Shown here in pieces: positions 25,267 to 33,518 of a stretch of 64,000 bases of DNA. The position numbers and the translations under genes were made by a program. The notes under the pieces were generated by a model that was not told the DNA's origin, did no database searches, and saw nothing but the letters and a program-made list of their open reading frames with translations. Where the stretch lies: positions 558,001 to 622,000 of the forward strand of contig NZ_FNPT01000001.1 in the NCBI RefSeq assembly GCF_900107375.1, in the 5' to 3' direction. This stretch comes from Lysobacter sp. yr284. GTDB lineage: Bacteria; Pseudomonadota; Gammaproteobacteria; Xanthomonadales; Xanthomonadaceae. Position 1 is the stretch's first letter; each line of letters opens with the position of its first letter.

Positions 25267-25350
25267 CGAGGGCCTTCAGGCCCGACGCTTTCGTTCCAGA
25301 TCGCTGCTATCGCAGCGGAAGGCGTCGGGCCTCAAGGCCCTCCCGCAGTT
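25267..25350. repeat. Family A long inverted repeat
   Basis: GAGGGCCTTCAGGCCCGACG and the complementary arm GGCGTCGGGCCTCAAGGCCC flank a central ~40 bp. It sits between the cfa start and the lipoprotein end. Confidence 0.85.
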
Positions 25351-25421
25351 CGGCAAAACCTGGGCCTGAAGGCCGTTGCGCACCTCAGGACGGGCTCGGG
25401 CCGAAGGCGGTCCTCAGCGGC

Positions 25422-26261
25422 TCAGACGCCGCCGAGGAACAAGCCGCGATAGGCCGGGGCCAGATGCGGCAGCAGCACCGAAGCCGGCACTTCCACCGTC
25501 TGGGTGCCGTCCGAGTACGGGCCGACCTCGTAGGGCGCGAACACGAACTTGAGCGCGCTGAGCTTGCCGTCGGCGCCGCGCACCGGTTCGAACATGGCGA
25601 AGTTGGCCGGATCGGCGCCGGTGCCGTCGTCGATCATGCGGCCGCCGGTCTCGATCTGCTCGGCGCGCACCGCCGGGGCCAGGTCGTCGGCGTCGATGCG
25701 CTGCGACAGCGCCGAGTGCAGCTGCTCGCGCACGTACTGCGAGACCGCGGCCCAGCCGGCCTTGTCCGGGATCAGTTCCGGCGCGGTCAGCAACTTGTTC
25801 TGCCGCGGCAGCCAGACGAAGCGCGCGATCAGCGGCGCGGCGTGGGCGCCGCCGGTGTAGCTGCTGCCGTCGGCGGAGACCGCGACCAGCTCGGGCGTGT
25901 CGACCACGTCGTCGAAGGTCAGCGACAGCTCGTACGGCGAGGGATTGTCCTTGGCGGTGCGGCCGTTGGCGGCGTCGATCAGCTCGGCGCGGGCGCCGTC
26001 GGCGTAACGCTTGAGCTCGCGCGCCAGGCCCGGGTACTTGGCCGCCTGGGTGGTGTAGGTGATGCCGACCACGTAGCCGGGCGTGGTCTCGACCACTTCC
26101 TTGAGCTCGACCGGCGCATCGGCGGCGTCGGCCACCGGCGGCGGCAACGCCGCGGTCGGCGCCGGCGCGGTCGACTGGCTGGTCGCGGGCGTGTCGGCTT
26201 CCTTCTTGCAGGCCGCCAGGGCCAGGGCCAACAGGCAGACGGCGGCGGTGACGCGCTTCAT
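25422..26261 (-). CDS. RsiV-like lipoprotein (DUF3298/DUF4163 type)
   Basis: A 279-residue predicted lipoprotein. The signal ends in a lipobox (LALALAAC), so Cys18 is the likely lipidation site, followed by a Pro/Ala/Thr linker. The folded part resembles the DUF4163-plus-DUF3298 arrangement found in RsiV and PdaC-like proteins: LSLTFDDVVDTPELVAVSAD, then YTGGAHAAPLIARFVW (a Gly-Gly-Ala-His turn typical of the family) and a C-terminal FVFAPYEVGPYSDG. In RsiV this fold binds lysozyme, so an envelope-sensing or inhibitor role is possible but unproven. The ATG is preceded by AAGGATC. It lies downstream of rluF on the same strand. Confidence 0.83.
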   Translation of the reverse strand: MKRVTAAVCLLALALAACKKEADTPATSQSTAPAPTAALPPPVADAADAPVELKEVVETTPGYVVGITYTTQAAKYPGLARELKRYADGARAELIDAANGRTAKDNPSPYELSLTFDDVVDTPELVAVSADGSSYTGGAHAAPLIARFVWLPRQNKLLTAPELIPDKAGWAAVSQYVREQLHSALSQRIDADDLAPAVRAEQIETGGRMIDDGTGADPANFAMFEPVRGADGKLSALKFVFAPYEVGPYSDGTQTVEVPASVLLPHLAPAYRGLFLGGV

Positions 26262-26393
26262 GCAGCGATCCTTTTCGGGGCGTCCATGGGAGTTTCGCGC
26301 GACATTATCGCCCAAGGCGTGATGCCGGCATCTAGGCCGCGGCGTTGGAGCCGCCGGCTGCGGCGCGCGGCCGCGCGCGCGTTTGCCCGGCGT

Positions 26394-27107
26394 TCACCAC
26401 TGCGTGCGTTGCGGCAACAGCCCTTGCAGCTCGGCGTCGGTGAGATTGCGCCATTGGCCCGGCTTGAGCCGGCCCAGCTTGACGTTGCCGATGCGCGCGC
26501 GCAGTAGCTGCTTGACCCGGAAACCGAAGTGCGCGGCCATCAGCCGGATCTGCCGGTTGAGGCCCTGCACCAGCACGATGCGGAAACCGAAGCGGCCGAG
26601 CTTGCCGGTCTTGCACGGCAGCGTGGTCTGGCCGTGGATCGGCACGCCGCGGCCCATGCCGCGCAGGAATTCCGCGGTGACCTCGTGGTTGACCGCGACC
26701 AGGTATTCCTTTTCCAGCTTGTTCTCGGCGCGCAGGATCTCGTTGACGATGTCGCCGTTGCTGGTCAGCAGGATCAGGCCTTCGGAATCCTTGTCGAGGC
26801 GGCCGATCGGGAAGATCCGGCGCTCGTGGCCGACGAAGTCGACGATGTTGTCCTTGACCCCGGACTCGGTGGTGCAAACCACGCCGACCGGCTTGTTGAG
26901 CGCGATGTAGACGTGCTGGCGCTTGCCCTTCGCGGCGACGCGCACGCGCAGGACGTCGCCGTCGATGCGGACCTCGTCGCCCTCGCCCACTTCGCTGCCG
27001 ACCCGGCCGCGCACGCCGTTGACGGTGACCCGGCCCTCGGCGATGAGGCGGTCGGCCTCGCGGCGGGAGCAGAAACCGGTGTCGCTGATGTGTTTGTTCA
27101 GGCGCAT
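26394..27107 (-). CDS. rluF: 23S rRNA pseudouridine synthase RluF-type
   Basis: A 237-residue enzyme converting uridine to pseudouridine. An N-terminal S4 RNA-binding domain (RLNKHISDTGFCSRREADRL) precedes the RsuA-family catalytic domain: IALNKPVGVVCTTE, the catalytic Asp in FPIGRLDKDSEGLILLTSNG, and VLVQGLNRQIRLMAAHFGF. The latter, with DNIVDFVGHERR, is the RluF pattern; E. coli RluF modifies U2604 of 23S rRNA and U35 of tRNA-Tyr. The E. coli enzyme has a basic C-terminal tail that is missing here. The start is the conserved MRLNKHI. Confidence 0.92.
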   Translation of the reverse strand: MRLNKHISDTGFCSRREADRLIAEGRVTVNGVRGRVGSEVGEGDEVRIDGDVLRVRVAAKGKRQHVYIALNKPVGVVCTTESGVKDNIVDFVGHERRIFPIGRLDKDSEGLILLTSNGDIVNEILRAENKLEKEYLVAVNHEVTAEFLRGMGRGVPIHGQTTLPCKTGKLGRFGFRIVLVQGLNRQIRLMAAHFGFRVKQLLRARIGNVKLGRLKPGQWRNLTDAELQGLLPQRTQW

Positions 27108-27272
27108 GGGCGAAGCATGCCGGAAAACCGGCCTGCGGAAGGCGTGGGGGGCGCGTAGGCTGGCACAGTCGCGCGGCGAAGGCGAGTGCGGCGGCGCCGA
27201 TGGGGCGCGGATGGCTCAGGTTCGGGCCTTCTCACGGCCCGGCGGCTTCCGAGCCGCCGCAGGAGGACGGCT

Positions 27273-27360
27273 CTTGTGGGAGGGCTTCAGCCCCGACGCT
27301 TTTGTGCCGGGTCGCCAGAATCCGAGCGGAAAGCGTCGGGGCCGAAGCCCCTCCCACAAC
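27273..27360. repeat. Family A long inverted repeat
   Basis: TTGTGGGAGGGCTTCAGCCC and GGGGCCGAAGCCCCTCCCAC form the arms, with GACGCTTTTGTGCC and GCGGAAAGCGTC inside. It lies between rluF and the small GNAT gene. Confidence 0.85.
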
Positions 27361-27432
27361 CGCAGCGCCCAAGCGGGCTTGCGGGGGTTCAGCCTCGATG
27401 CGCGGCCGGCTCAGGCCGGATGCGCGGCCGAC

Positions 27433-27708
27433 TCAGGCCAGCAGCTGCGAATACTCCGGATGCCGCTCGGCCCAGGCCGCGGCGTAGGAGCACGCCGGGC
27501 GCACCTTGTAGCCGGCCTGGCGCGCGTAGTCGAACGCGGCCCGGACCAGGTCGCTGGCGATGCCGCGGCCGCCGATGGCGTCGGGCACGCCGGTGTGGGC
27601 GATGACGAGCTGGTCGCCGCGCAGCTGGTAGTCCAGTACCGCCTCCACGCCGTCGACGACGGCGGTGAAGCGCTGCTGCGCGGGGTCGTGGTTCACGGGG
27701 ACTGGCAT
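27433..27708 (-). CDS. Small GNAT-fold N-acetyltransferase (YjdJ/NATD1 type)
   Basis: A 91-residue minimal GNAT protein. The acetyl-CoA motif is HTGVPDAIGGRGIASDLV (the usual V-x-x-x-x-GRGIA), followed by FDYARQAGYKVRPACSYAAA, a Cys-containing stretch highly typical of the NATD1/YjdJ family. The first half forms short beta strands. Substrates of this group are unknown. It is full length for the family. It lies 143 bp downstream of the histone-like gene on the same strand. Confidence 0.88.
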   Translation of the reverse strand: MPVPVNHDPAQQRFTAVVDGVEAVLDYQLRGDQLVIAHTGVPDAIGGRGIASDLVRAAFDYARQAGYKVRPACSYAAAWAERHPEYSQLLA

Positions 27709-27851
27709 GGTCGGGTCCTGTGCGGGTCGGGGGCGGCGGATCGCGCCGCCGCCGCCGCGGCGCGCCGCCTGGGCGCGCCGCGGCCGGCATCGAAGCGATC
27801 CGATACCGACGAAATCCGGCGTCGCCGGTGCGGCGACGCCGGCGGCGGGGC

Positions 27852-29522
27852 TCAGCGGTTGTCGCGCTTGCCCTGGTTATGGCGGTCCTGGCTGCCGATC
27901 GCGCCCTGGATCGCGTCCATCCGGCTCTCGGCCGCGTGCAGTTCGCCGGCCTTGTGCGCGGCGCTCTCGGACTGCGGGCCCGGCGCGGGCACCTGGCCGT
28001 GGCCCTGGTCGAGCTGCTGCCACGGCTGCGGCTCGCGCGCGGCCTCCTGCTTGGCCTGGAGCAGGCGGCGGGTGTTTTCCAGCGCCTGTTCGGGGGTGAT
28101 GTGCGCAGTCGGCTCGGCGTTGGACTCGTCGGATTCGGCCGTCGCGTCGCCGTGCGGTTGCGCGCCGGCAACCGTCGCCTCGGCCTCGGCCTGGGCCGCA
28201 TCGCGGTCCGCTGCGGCTTGCGATTCCAGCGCGGTTTCCGCCGCACCTTGAGCCACCGCGCTCGGCGCGGCCGCAGGCTCGGCCGGCTGTTGCGGCTCGG
28301 ATTGCAACGCGGGCGCGGCGCCCTGCGAAGCGGCGCCGGCCGCGACCAGCGAACCGGCCGGGACCGAGGACGGCGCTTCGGCGGCCGGCTTCGGCGCCGG
28401 CTTGGCCTTGGGCTTGCGCTCGGCCTTGGGCGCGGGCGGCGTGGCCGCGGCTTCGGCGAACAGTTCGCCGCTACGCTGCGGCTCGTCCTGCGTCAGCGCG
28501 GCCGGCACCGGCTTCGTTCGCGCGGGCTTGGCGGCCGGCTTGGGCGCGCTCGCGGCGTCGGCGTTCGACGCTGCGGGCTGGGCTGGCTTGGCCGATGCAG
28601 AAGCCGGAGCGGACGCGGGCTTGGCCGCGGCAGCCGCAGGCTTGGCAATCGCAGGCTTCGTGGCGGCCGGCTTCGTGGCGGCCGGCTTGACTACGGCCGG
28701 CTTGCTCGCTACGGGCGTCGCGGCTGCGGGCGTCGCGACCGCAGGCTTGGCCGGCGACCGCTGGGGCGCCGGCTTGCTCGCCGCAGCGGCCGCAGGCGGC
28801 CGCTTCGCCGGCGCCGCGGCGACCGGCGCCGCACGCACGGCCTTCTTCGGCGCCGCTGCCGGCTGCTTCGTCGCAGCCTTCTCGACCGCGGCCTGCCTGG
28901 CCACGACCGGCGTGCTCGACGCCTTCGCGGCCGCAACCTTCTTCGCGACCGGCTTCTTCGCCGCCGCGACCTTGCCGGCGGACTTCTTTGCGACCGGCGT
29001 GCGGGCCACGACCTTCTTGGTCGCGGCCTTCTTCGCCAGCGGCTTCTTGGCAGCCGGCTTGGACGTCTTCTTCACGACCTTCCCGGCCACCGCCTTATTG
29101 CTCGCGGCCTTCTTGCCGGCCGCCTTCTTCGCGACCTTGACCGTGGAAACCTTCGTCGTCTTCTTAGCTGTCTTGGCCGCGGAAACCTTCGTCGTCTTCT
29201 TCGCAACCTTGGCCGCGGAAACCTTCGTCGTCTTCTTAGCAGCCTTGGCCGCGGAAACCTTCGTCGTCTTCTTCGCGGTCTTGGCGGCGGACGCCTTCTT
29301 CGCAGCCTTCTTCGCCGCGACCTGCCTGACGGGCTTCGCCGCCGCGGTCTTCTTCGTCGCTTTCTTCGCCGGCGCCGGCTTAGCCACGGCCTTCTTCGCT
29401 TTCTTGACCGCGCCCTTGGCGGCCTTGGCCGCGCGCTGGGTCGCGGTCTTCTTGCCCGCGGCGCGGGTGCGCGCCGACTGGGCCGTCTTGCTTGCGGACT
29501 TGCCCGCCTTCTTGCTCGCCAT
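27852..29522 (-). CDS. Histone H1-like, Ala/Lys/Pro-rich nucleoid protein
   Basis: A 556-residue low-complexity protein. The first ~200 residues are almost only Lys and Ala, with KKAxKK and AAKK repeats and a 12-residue tandem repeat (AKKTTKVSAAKx) about four times. The middle is Ala/Pro/Lys-rich like AlgP/AlgR3 and H1 C-terminal tails. The last ~150 residues are acidic/Gln-rich (ITPEQALENTRRLLQAKQEA, ending SQDRHNQGKRDNR). This charge pattern predicts nonspecific DNA binding by the N-terminal half. AlgP of Pseudomonas is the nearest described type, but homology in low-complexity proteins is weak. GAGGAG precedes the ATG at 29522. The acidic C terminus might interact with other proteins. Confidence 0.85.
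   Translation of the reverse strand: MASKKAGKSASKTAQSARTRAAGKKTATQRAAKAAKGAVKKAKKAVAKPAPAKKATKKTAAAKPVRQVAAKKAAKKASAAKTAKKTTKVSAAKAAKKTTKVSAAKVAKKTTKVSAAKTAKKTTKVSTVKVAKKAAGKKAASNKAVAGKVVKKTSKPAAKKPLAKKAATKKVVARTPVAKKSAGKVAAAKKPVAKKVAAAKASSTPVVARQAAVEKAATKQPAAAPKKAVRAAPVAAAPAKRPPAAAAASKPAPQRSPAKPAVATPAAATPVASKPAVVKPAATKPAATKPAIAKPAAAAAKPASAPASASAKPAQPAASNADAASAPKPAAKPARTKPVPAALTQDEPQRSGELFAEAAATPPAPKAERKPKAKPAPKPAAEAPSSVPAGSLVAAGAASQGAAPALQSEPQQPAEPAAAPSAVAQGAAETALESQAAADRDAAQAEAEATVAGAQPHGDATAESDESNAEPTAHITPEQALENTRRLLQAKQEAAREPQPWQQLDQGHGQVPAPGPQSESAAHKAGELHAAESRMDAIQGAIGSQDRHNQGKRDNR
29144..29290 (-). repeat. 36-bp tandem repeats in the histone-like gene
   Basis: GCGGAAACCTTCGTCGTCTT recurs at 36-bp spacing four times (each encoding AKKTTKVSAAK-type units). 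Copies are nearly identical, so the number of units may vary between strains by slippage. Confidence 0.88.
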
Positions 29523-29701
29523 GCTTGACTCCTCGTCGAGTGTTTGCGAATGCGCGAATGATAGCGGCTGCCCCCGTGACCACATCAGCCTTGTGCTGTT
29601 GGCAACACGCGTCCGTGTTAGCACGCGCCACCTTCATGGCGGGTGAGCGGAAGTGAGACTGCGCCGCGCTGCGTCAGGCGACTGATCGTGGCCGGCTTGT
29701 G

Positions 29702-29735
29702 TTGACGCTTCGCGTCACTTTTCGGTCATACAAGC
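29702..29735 (+). promoter_or_regulatory. Possible sigma-70 promoter of the 63-residue protein gene
   Basis: TTGACG at 29702-29707 is a good -35 hexamer, followed 18-19 bases later by TCATACAA, a weak -10. It faces the small gene about 75 bp downstream. The weak -10 and long spacing keep confidence low. Confidence 0.35.
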
Positions 29736-29807
29736 TGGGGAAAACCCTGGCATGGAACCTGCGTGGAACTGTGCGTAAGTCCACAGTTACGACGAAGGGG
29801 AATTCCA

Positions 29808-29999
29808 ATGGCTCGCCAGATCGACCGCTACAGCGACGACGCGCACAGCAACGCCGTCATCACCCGCCTGTTCGACCTCGCCCGCAACGGCGAAGGCGAC
29901 GATGCCGAGCTGCGCGACCTCGACGCGCAGATCCAGGCCGGGCTGGCCGCGGCCTACGGCGAAGGCGAGCTGGAACTGGAGAACCCGCTGGCGGCGTGA
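29808..29999 (+). CDS. Small acidic hypothetical protein
   Basis: A 63-residue protein starting MARQIDRYSDDAHSNAVITR and ending ELENPLAA. It is strongly acidic and mostly helical by composition, without a membrane segment. A clean ribosome site (AAGGGG) lies seven bases upstream of the ATG, and a strong terminator follows, so it appears to be a self-standing transcription unit. No family is recognised. It is divergent from the histone-like gene; its acidity next to a basic DNA-binding protein is noted without claiming a link. Confidence 0.75.
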   Translation: MARQIDRYSDDAHSNAVITRLFDLARNGEGDDAELRDLDAQIQAGLAAAYGEGELELENPLAA

Positions 30000-30033
30000 G
30001 CCCTCGCCGCGCCGCGACGCGACGCAAAAAACT

Positions 30034-30086
30034 CGGGCCCGAAGTCCGTCCCGCCGCTGCGGGAGGCCTTCGGGCCCGTTGTTTTT
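30034..30086 (+). terminator. Rho-independent terminator of the 63-residue protein gene
   Basis: CGGGCCCGAAG at 30034-30044 pairs with CTTCGGGCCCG at 30068-30078. An inner hairpin (TCCCGCCGCTGCGGGA) fills the loop, and TTGTTTTT follows. An A-run upstream means it may work from both sides. Confidence 0.88.
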
Positions 30087-30106
30087 GGCGCCGCCATCGC
30101 CCCGCC

Positions 30107-30192
30107 TTTGCGGGAGGGGCTTCAGCGCCGATGCTTTCGTGCCGGACCGCTGCGACTTGAGCGAACAGCGCCGGGGCCGAAGCCCCTGCCAC
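30107..30192. repeat. Family A long inverted repeat (diverged)
   Basis: GCGGGAGGGGCTTCAGCGCC and the arm GGGGCCGAAGCCCCTGCCAC, with GATGCTTTCGTGCC inside, lie between the terminator and the rhomboid gene end. Confidence 0.8.
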
Positions 30193-30222
30193 CCAAGCGC
30201 ATCGATCCGCCGGCGTGCGGCC

Positions 30223-30840
30223 TCAGCCCATGAACCCCGGCCCGCGCGGGCTGGCCAGGCGCTCCAGGAAGAACCAGAACAGCGCCGGCTTCATCAGCAG
30301 CATGAACAACAGGCCGTAGATCGCCCCGGAGAGATGCGCGTTGTGGTTGATGTTGTCGCCGCCGCGCTTGTCCATCCAGTACGAATAACCGACGTAGGCG
30401 ATGGCGTAGACCACCGCCGGTACCGGTATCACGAACACGATGATCCAGTTCCACGGGTCCACCAGCACGAACGCGAACAGCACCGCCGACACCGCGCCGG
30501 ACGCGCCCAGGCTGACGTAGCCGGCGTCCTTGCGATGGCGCAGGTAGCTCGGCAGGATCGCGACCACGATCGCCGAGAGGTAGAACAGCGCGAACATCCC
30601 CGGCCCGACCAGCTGCGAGAACACCCCTTCGACCGCGCGGCCGAAGAAGTACAGGGTGATCATGTTGAACAGCAGGTGCATCCAGTCGGCATGCACGAAG
30701 CCGTGGGTCAGCAGCCGGTCGTACTGGCGAAAGCGCTCGACCCCCGGCGGCCACAGCACCAGCCGCTCGTACAGGCGGCGCTTCTCGAACGCTTGCCACG
30801 ACACCAGCACGGTCACGGCGATCAGGACGAAAGTGATCAT
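30223..30840 (-). CDS. Rhomboid family intramembrane serine protease
   Basis: A 205-residue polytopic membrane protein with about six hydrophobic helices. The catalytic Ser lies in SLGASGAVSAVLF (GxSG) and the His in NHNAHLSGAIYG, the classic dyad. HADWMHLLFNMITLYFFG is the conserved helix-2 motif (HxxxHxxxN variant). Rhomboids cleave transmembrane substrates within the bilayer; the substrate is unknown. The gene starts 55 bp after the POT transporter stop on the same strand, suggesting one transcript. Confidence 0.93.
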   Translation of the reverse strand: MITFVLIAVTVLVSWQAFEKRRLYERLVLWPPGVERFRQYDRLLTHGFVHADWMHLLFNMITLYFFGRAVEGVFSQLVGPGMFALFYLSAIVVAILPSYLRHRKDAGYVSLGASGAVSAVLFAFVLVDPWNWIIVFVIPVPAVVYAIAYVGYSYWMDKRGGDNINHNAHLSGAIYGLLFMLLMKPALFWFFLERLASPRGPGFMG

Positions 30841-30895
30841 GGTCGGGTCGGGCTCGCGGATCGGAAAGGCTCGGGAAGACGTTCAACCATGGCCG

Positions 30896-32518
30896 CTAGG
30901 CGGTGCGGTAGTGGTCCTGCATCGGGTAGCGCCGCGCGTACAGGCCGAAGGCCGCCGCCGCCACGAACGCGAAGCCGGCGAAGAAGAACATCAGGAACGC
31001 GTTCTCGCTCAGGCCGGTGGCGGCGATGTGCGAGGTCACCGCCTCGTTGCGCACCGCGGCGTTGGTCAGCATCACCCACAGGTTGCCGAAGGTGCTGGTG
31101 AGGTACCACAGCGCCATGATCACGCCCTTCATCGACTGCGGCGACTGGCTGTAGGCGAACTCCAGCGCGGTCGCCGAGACCAGCACTTCGCCGAAGGTCA
31201 GCAGGATGTAGGGAAGGATCTGCCATGCCAGCGACATGGGGTGGCCGGCGTCCATATACAACTGCAGCACCGCCGCGACGATCCACGACAGGCCCGAGAC
31301 CGCGATGCCGAAGCCCATCCGCCGCAGCGGCGTGGGGTTGATCCCGATCCGGCGCAGCGCCGGGTACAGGACCAGGTTGTTGAACGGGATCAGCAGCATC
31401 ACCAGCAGCGGGTTGATCGCCTGCATCTGCGAGGCCGCGGCCTTGGCCCCGCCCTCGCCGGAGATCAGCCAGCTCGGCCACCACCACAGCTCGGTCGGCA
31501 CCACCATGCGCTGGCCCTGCAGCACCCAAGTCGAGGCCTTCTGGTCGAACAGCGACCAGAACGGGGTGACGAAGGCGAACACGATCAGGATCCGCAGCAC
31601 CGCGCGCACGCCGTCCACGGCCGCGTCGGGGTGGATGCCGCGCGCGCGTTCGAGCTGCAGCGAGATGCCGTAGCCGCCGAAGCCGATCAGTAGGCCCAGC
31701 GCCATGCACGCGCTCTTGACGAAGCCCAGGCTCGGGATCAGCGCCAGCGCGCCGGCGGCCAGGGCCACGCCGACCGCGGCCACCGCCACGCCCGGGTTGC
31801 CCTGCCCCGGCGCCTTGGCGCGCAACGCGGTGCGGGCGACGTTGAAGAACGAATCCGGGTCCGGCGCGTTGCGGGTCGGCGGCACCATCACGTAGCGCTT
31901 GCGGCCGAGCCAGAAGATGAAGGTGGCCAGGAACATCAGCGCGCCGGGGATGCCGAACGCCACCGAGGGGCCGTATTCGCGCAGGAAGATCGGCATCAGC
32001 AGGGACGCGAACAGCGAGCCGAAGTTGATCGTCCAGTAGAACGCGTCGAACACCAGCTTGGCCTTGTGCTTGTTGCTCTGGTCGAACTGGTCGCCGCAGA
32101 ACGACACCACCAGCGGTTTGATGCCGCCGGCGCCGAAGGCGATCAGGAACAGGCCGGTGTAGAAGCCGGTCTGGTTGTGTTCGAACAGCGCCAGGCAGGC
32201 GTGGCCGGCGCAGTAGACCAGCGAGAACCAGATGACGGTGTTGTACTTGCCGAAGTAGCGGTCGGCCAGCCAGCCGCCGAGCAGCGGGAAGAAGTAGGTG
32301 CCGATCATGAACGTGTGGAACACGTCCTTGGCCATGCGCTCGCGCTCGGCGAGGTCGCCGGTGGAGGCCATCAGCAGGGTCCCGACCAGGAACGCGGTCA
32401 GGATGTTGCGCATGCCGTAGAAGCTGAAGCGCTCGGCCGCCTCGTTGCCGATGATGAAGGCGATCTGGCGGGGCATCTTGCCCTGCGAATCGGCGGGGGC
32501 GGTGGCGGCTTGGGTCAT
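30896..32518 (-). CDS. POT/PTR family proton-coupled peptide transporter
   Basis: A 540-residue inner-membrane protein with about 14 helices. The POT signature ERFSFYGMRNIL (the ExxER-like helix 1 region) opens the protein, GGWLADRYFGKYNTVIW is the PTR2 motif, and FYWTINFGSLFASL the second. It imports di- and tripeptides with protons; SQSPQSMKGVIMALWYLTS is another hallmark. Together with the secreted peptidases in the window it could feed on peptides (inference). ATG at 32518 starts MTQAATAPADSQG; the longer frame to 33052 overlaps another gene. Confidence 0.94.
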   Translation of the reverse strand: MTQAATAPADSQGKMPRQIAFIIGNEAAERFSFYGMRNILTAFLVGTLLMASTGDLAERERMAKDVFHTFMIGTYFFPLLGGWLADRYFGKYNTVIWFSLVYCAGHACLALFEHNQTGFYTGLFLIAFGAGGIKPLVVSFCGDQFDQSNKHKAKLVFDAFYWTINFGSLFASLLMPIFLREYGPSVAFGIPGALMFLATFIFWLGRKRYVMVPPTRNAPDPDSFFNVARTALRAKAPGQGNPGVAVAAVGVALAAGALALIPSLGFVKSACMALGLLIGFGGYGISLQLERARGIHPDAAVDGVRAVLRILIVFAFVTPFWSLFDQKASTWVLQGQRMVVPTELWWWPSWLISGEGGAKAAASQMQAINPLLVMLLIPFNNLVLYPALRRIGINPTPLRRMGFGIAVSGLSWIVAAVLQLYMDAGHPMSLAWQILPYILLTFGEVLVSATALEFAYSQSPQSMKGVIMALWYLTSTFGNLWVMLTNAAVRNEAVTSHIAATGLSENAFLMFFFAGFAFVAAAAFGLYARRYPMQDHYRTA

Positions 32519-32714
32519 GCGGCGGTCCTGGTCGTCGGTCGAATCGCGCGTCCTTCGCGGGGCCCGGCGCATGCGCCGGGCGGTCCAGCGCCACAGACTA
32601 CCCCATCGTCCGCGCCGCCGGCTTGGCCGGCGCAGTCGCCAGGGCCGCGCCGGCGGGCGCCGGGCCCTGCCCCGCGGCTGCGCGCGCCCGGCCGGCGCGC
32701 GGCCGAACGACCGT

Positions 32715-33518
32715 TCAGATCGCCGGGTCGCCGACCTGCAGCTGGTACTCGAAGTTCTGCTGCATGCGGCCGTACTCGGAATCGTACGGATTGCCGTAAT
32801 TGGCGCCGACGCTGAGCCGGTGCGGCCCCGGCGCCAGCGGCGGCAGCAGCAGCCAGTAGCCGTCGGCGGCGGCGCGGTAGCGGCCGCCGCGGTCCGGGCC
32901 GGCGTGCGCGCGCGCGGCCTGCGGATCGAAACAGCGCGAGGCCAGCCGCAGCGGCCGCGCCAGCGGCTTGCCGTCGAGCAGCACCACCGCGCTGGCCAGG
33001 TAGTCGTTGTTGACCGCCGCCGCCCGCTTGACCTCGGCGCAGTCCATCGCATTGGGGCCGGCGGTGGGCGCGTGGAAATACATGTTGATGACCGGGACCA
33101 GCAAGTGCGCGCCGGCCGGGACCCGGCAGCGGCGCTGGGCGGTAAAACTGCCGTCGGTGCCGGCCAGGAACCAGACCGGGCCGTCTTCGTCCTGGCCCGT
33201 CGCGCACAGCCGGCCGTCGCGGTCGCGGTACGGCGCCAGGCCGCCGGGGAAGGCGTTGTTCGCCCAACGCCACCAGCGCACCGTCCACTCGGCCGCGGAG
33301 ACGCCGGCGACCGCGGCGGGCAGCGCGGCGGCCTTGGCGGGGGCGGCCGGCGCAGCCGCGACAGCAGGCGCGGCCGGCGCCGCTGCCGCCATCGCCGCGG
33401 CAGCGGCCGAACTCAACGCCAGCGCCGCGCACCATGCGGCGCGGCGGCGAAACGGGACACCGGGACGAGCCCTGCAGTCGCGCTCCTTGCGGGGGTCTTG
33501 GATCGGGCTCAGGCCCAC
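32715..33518 (-). CDS. Secreted hypothetical protein, start overlapping the GST gene
   Basis: A protein of about 267 residues. A basic N terminus and Ala-rich hydrophobic segment (WCAALALSSAAAAAMAAAAP) indicate export. The folded part has ATGQDEDGPVWFLAG, FTAQRRCRVPAGAHLLVPVI and DCAEVK, a set of conserved Trp, Cys and Gly positions seen in secreted proteins of unknown function. Three Cys residues could form disulfides. No ATG fits before the signal; I chose the GTG at 33518, which overlaps the last ten bases of the upstream GST gene and follows GGAAGA. An ATG at about 33389 would remove the signal, so the start is uncertain. Confidence 0.65.
   Translation of the reverse strand: MGLSPIQDPRKERDCRARPGVPFRRRAAWCAALALSSAAAAAMAAAAPAAPAVAAAPAAPAKAAALPAAVAGVSAAEWTVRWWRWANNAFPGGLAPYRDRDGRLCATGQDEDGPVWFLAGTDGSFTAQRRCRVPAGAHLLVPVINMYFHAPTAGPNAMDCAEVKRAAAVNNDYLASAVVLLDGKPLARPLRLASRCFDPQAARAHAGPDRGGRYRAAADGYWLLLPPLAPGPHRLSVGANYGNPYDSEYGRMQQNFEYQLQVGDPAI

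Noticed and set aside
27720-29646. Two long plus-strand open frames over the histone-like gene
   Set aside because: They are mirrors of the low-complexity gene; the minus frame has the ribosome site and a coherent charge pattern.
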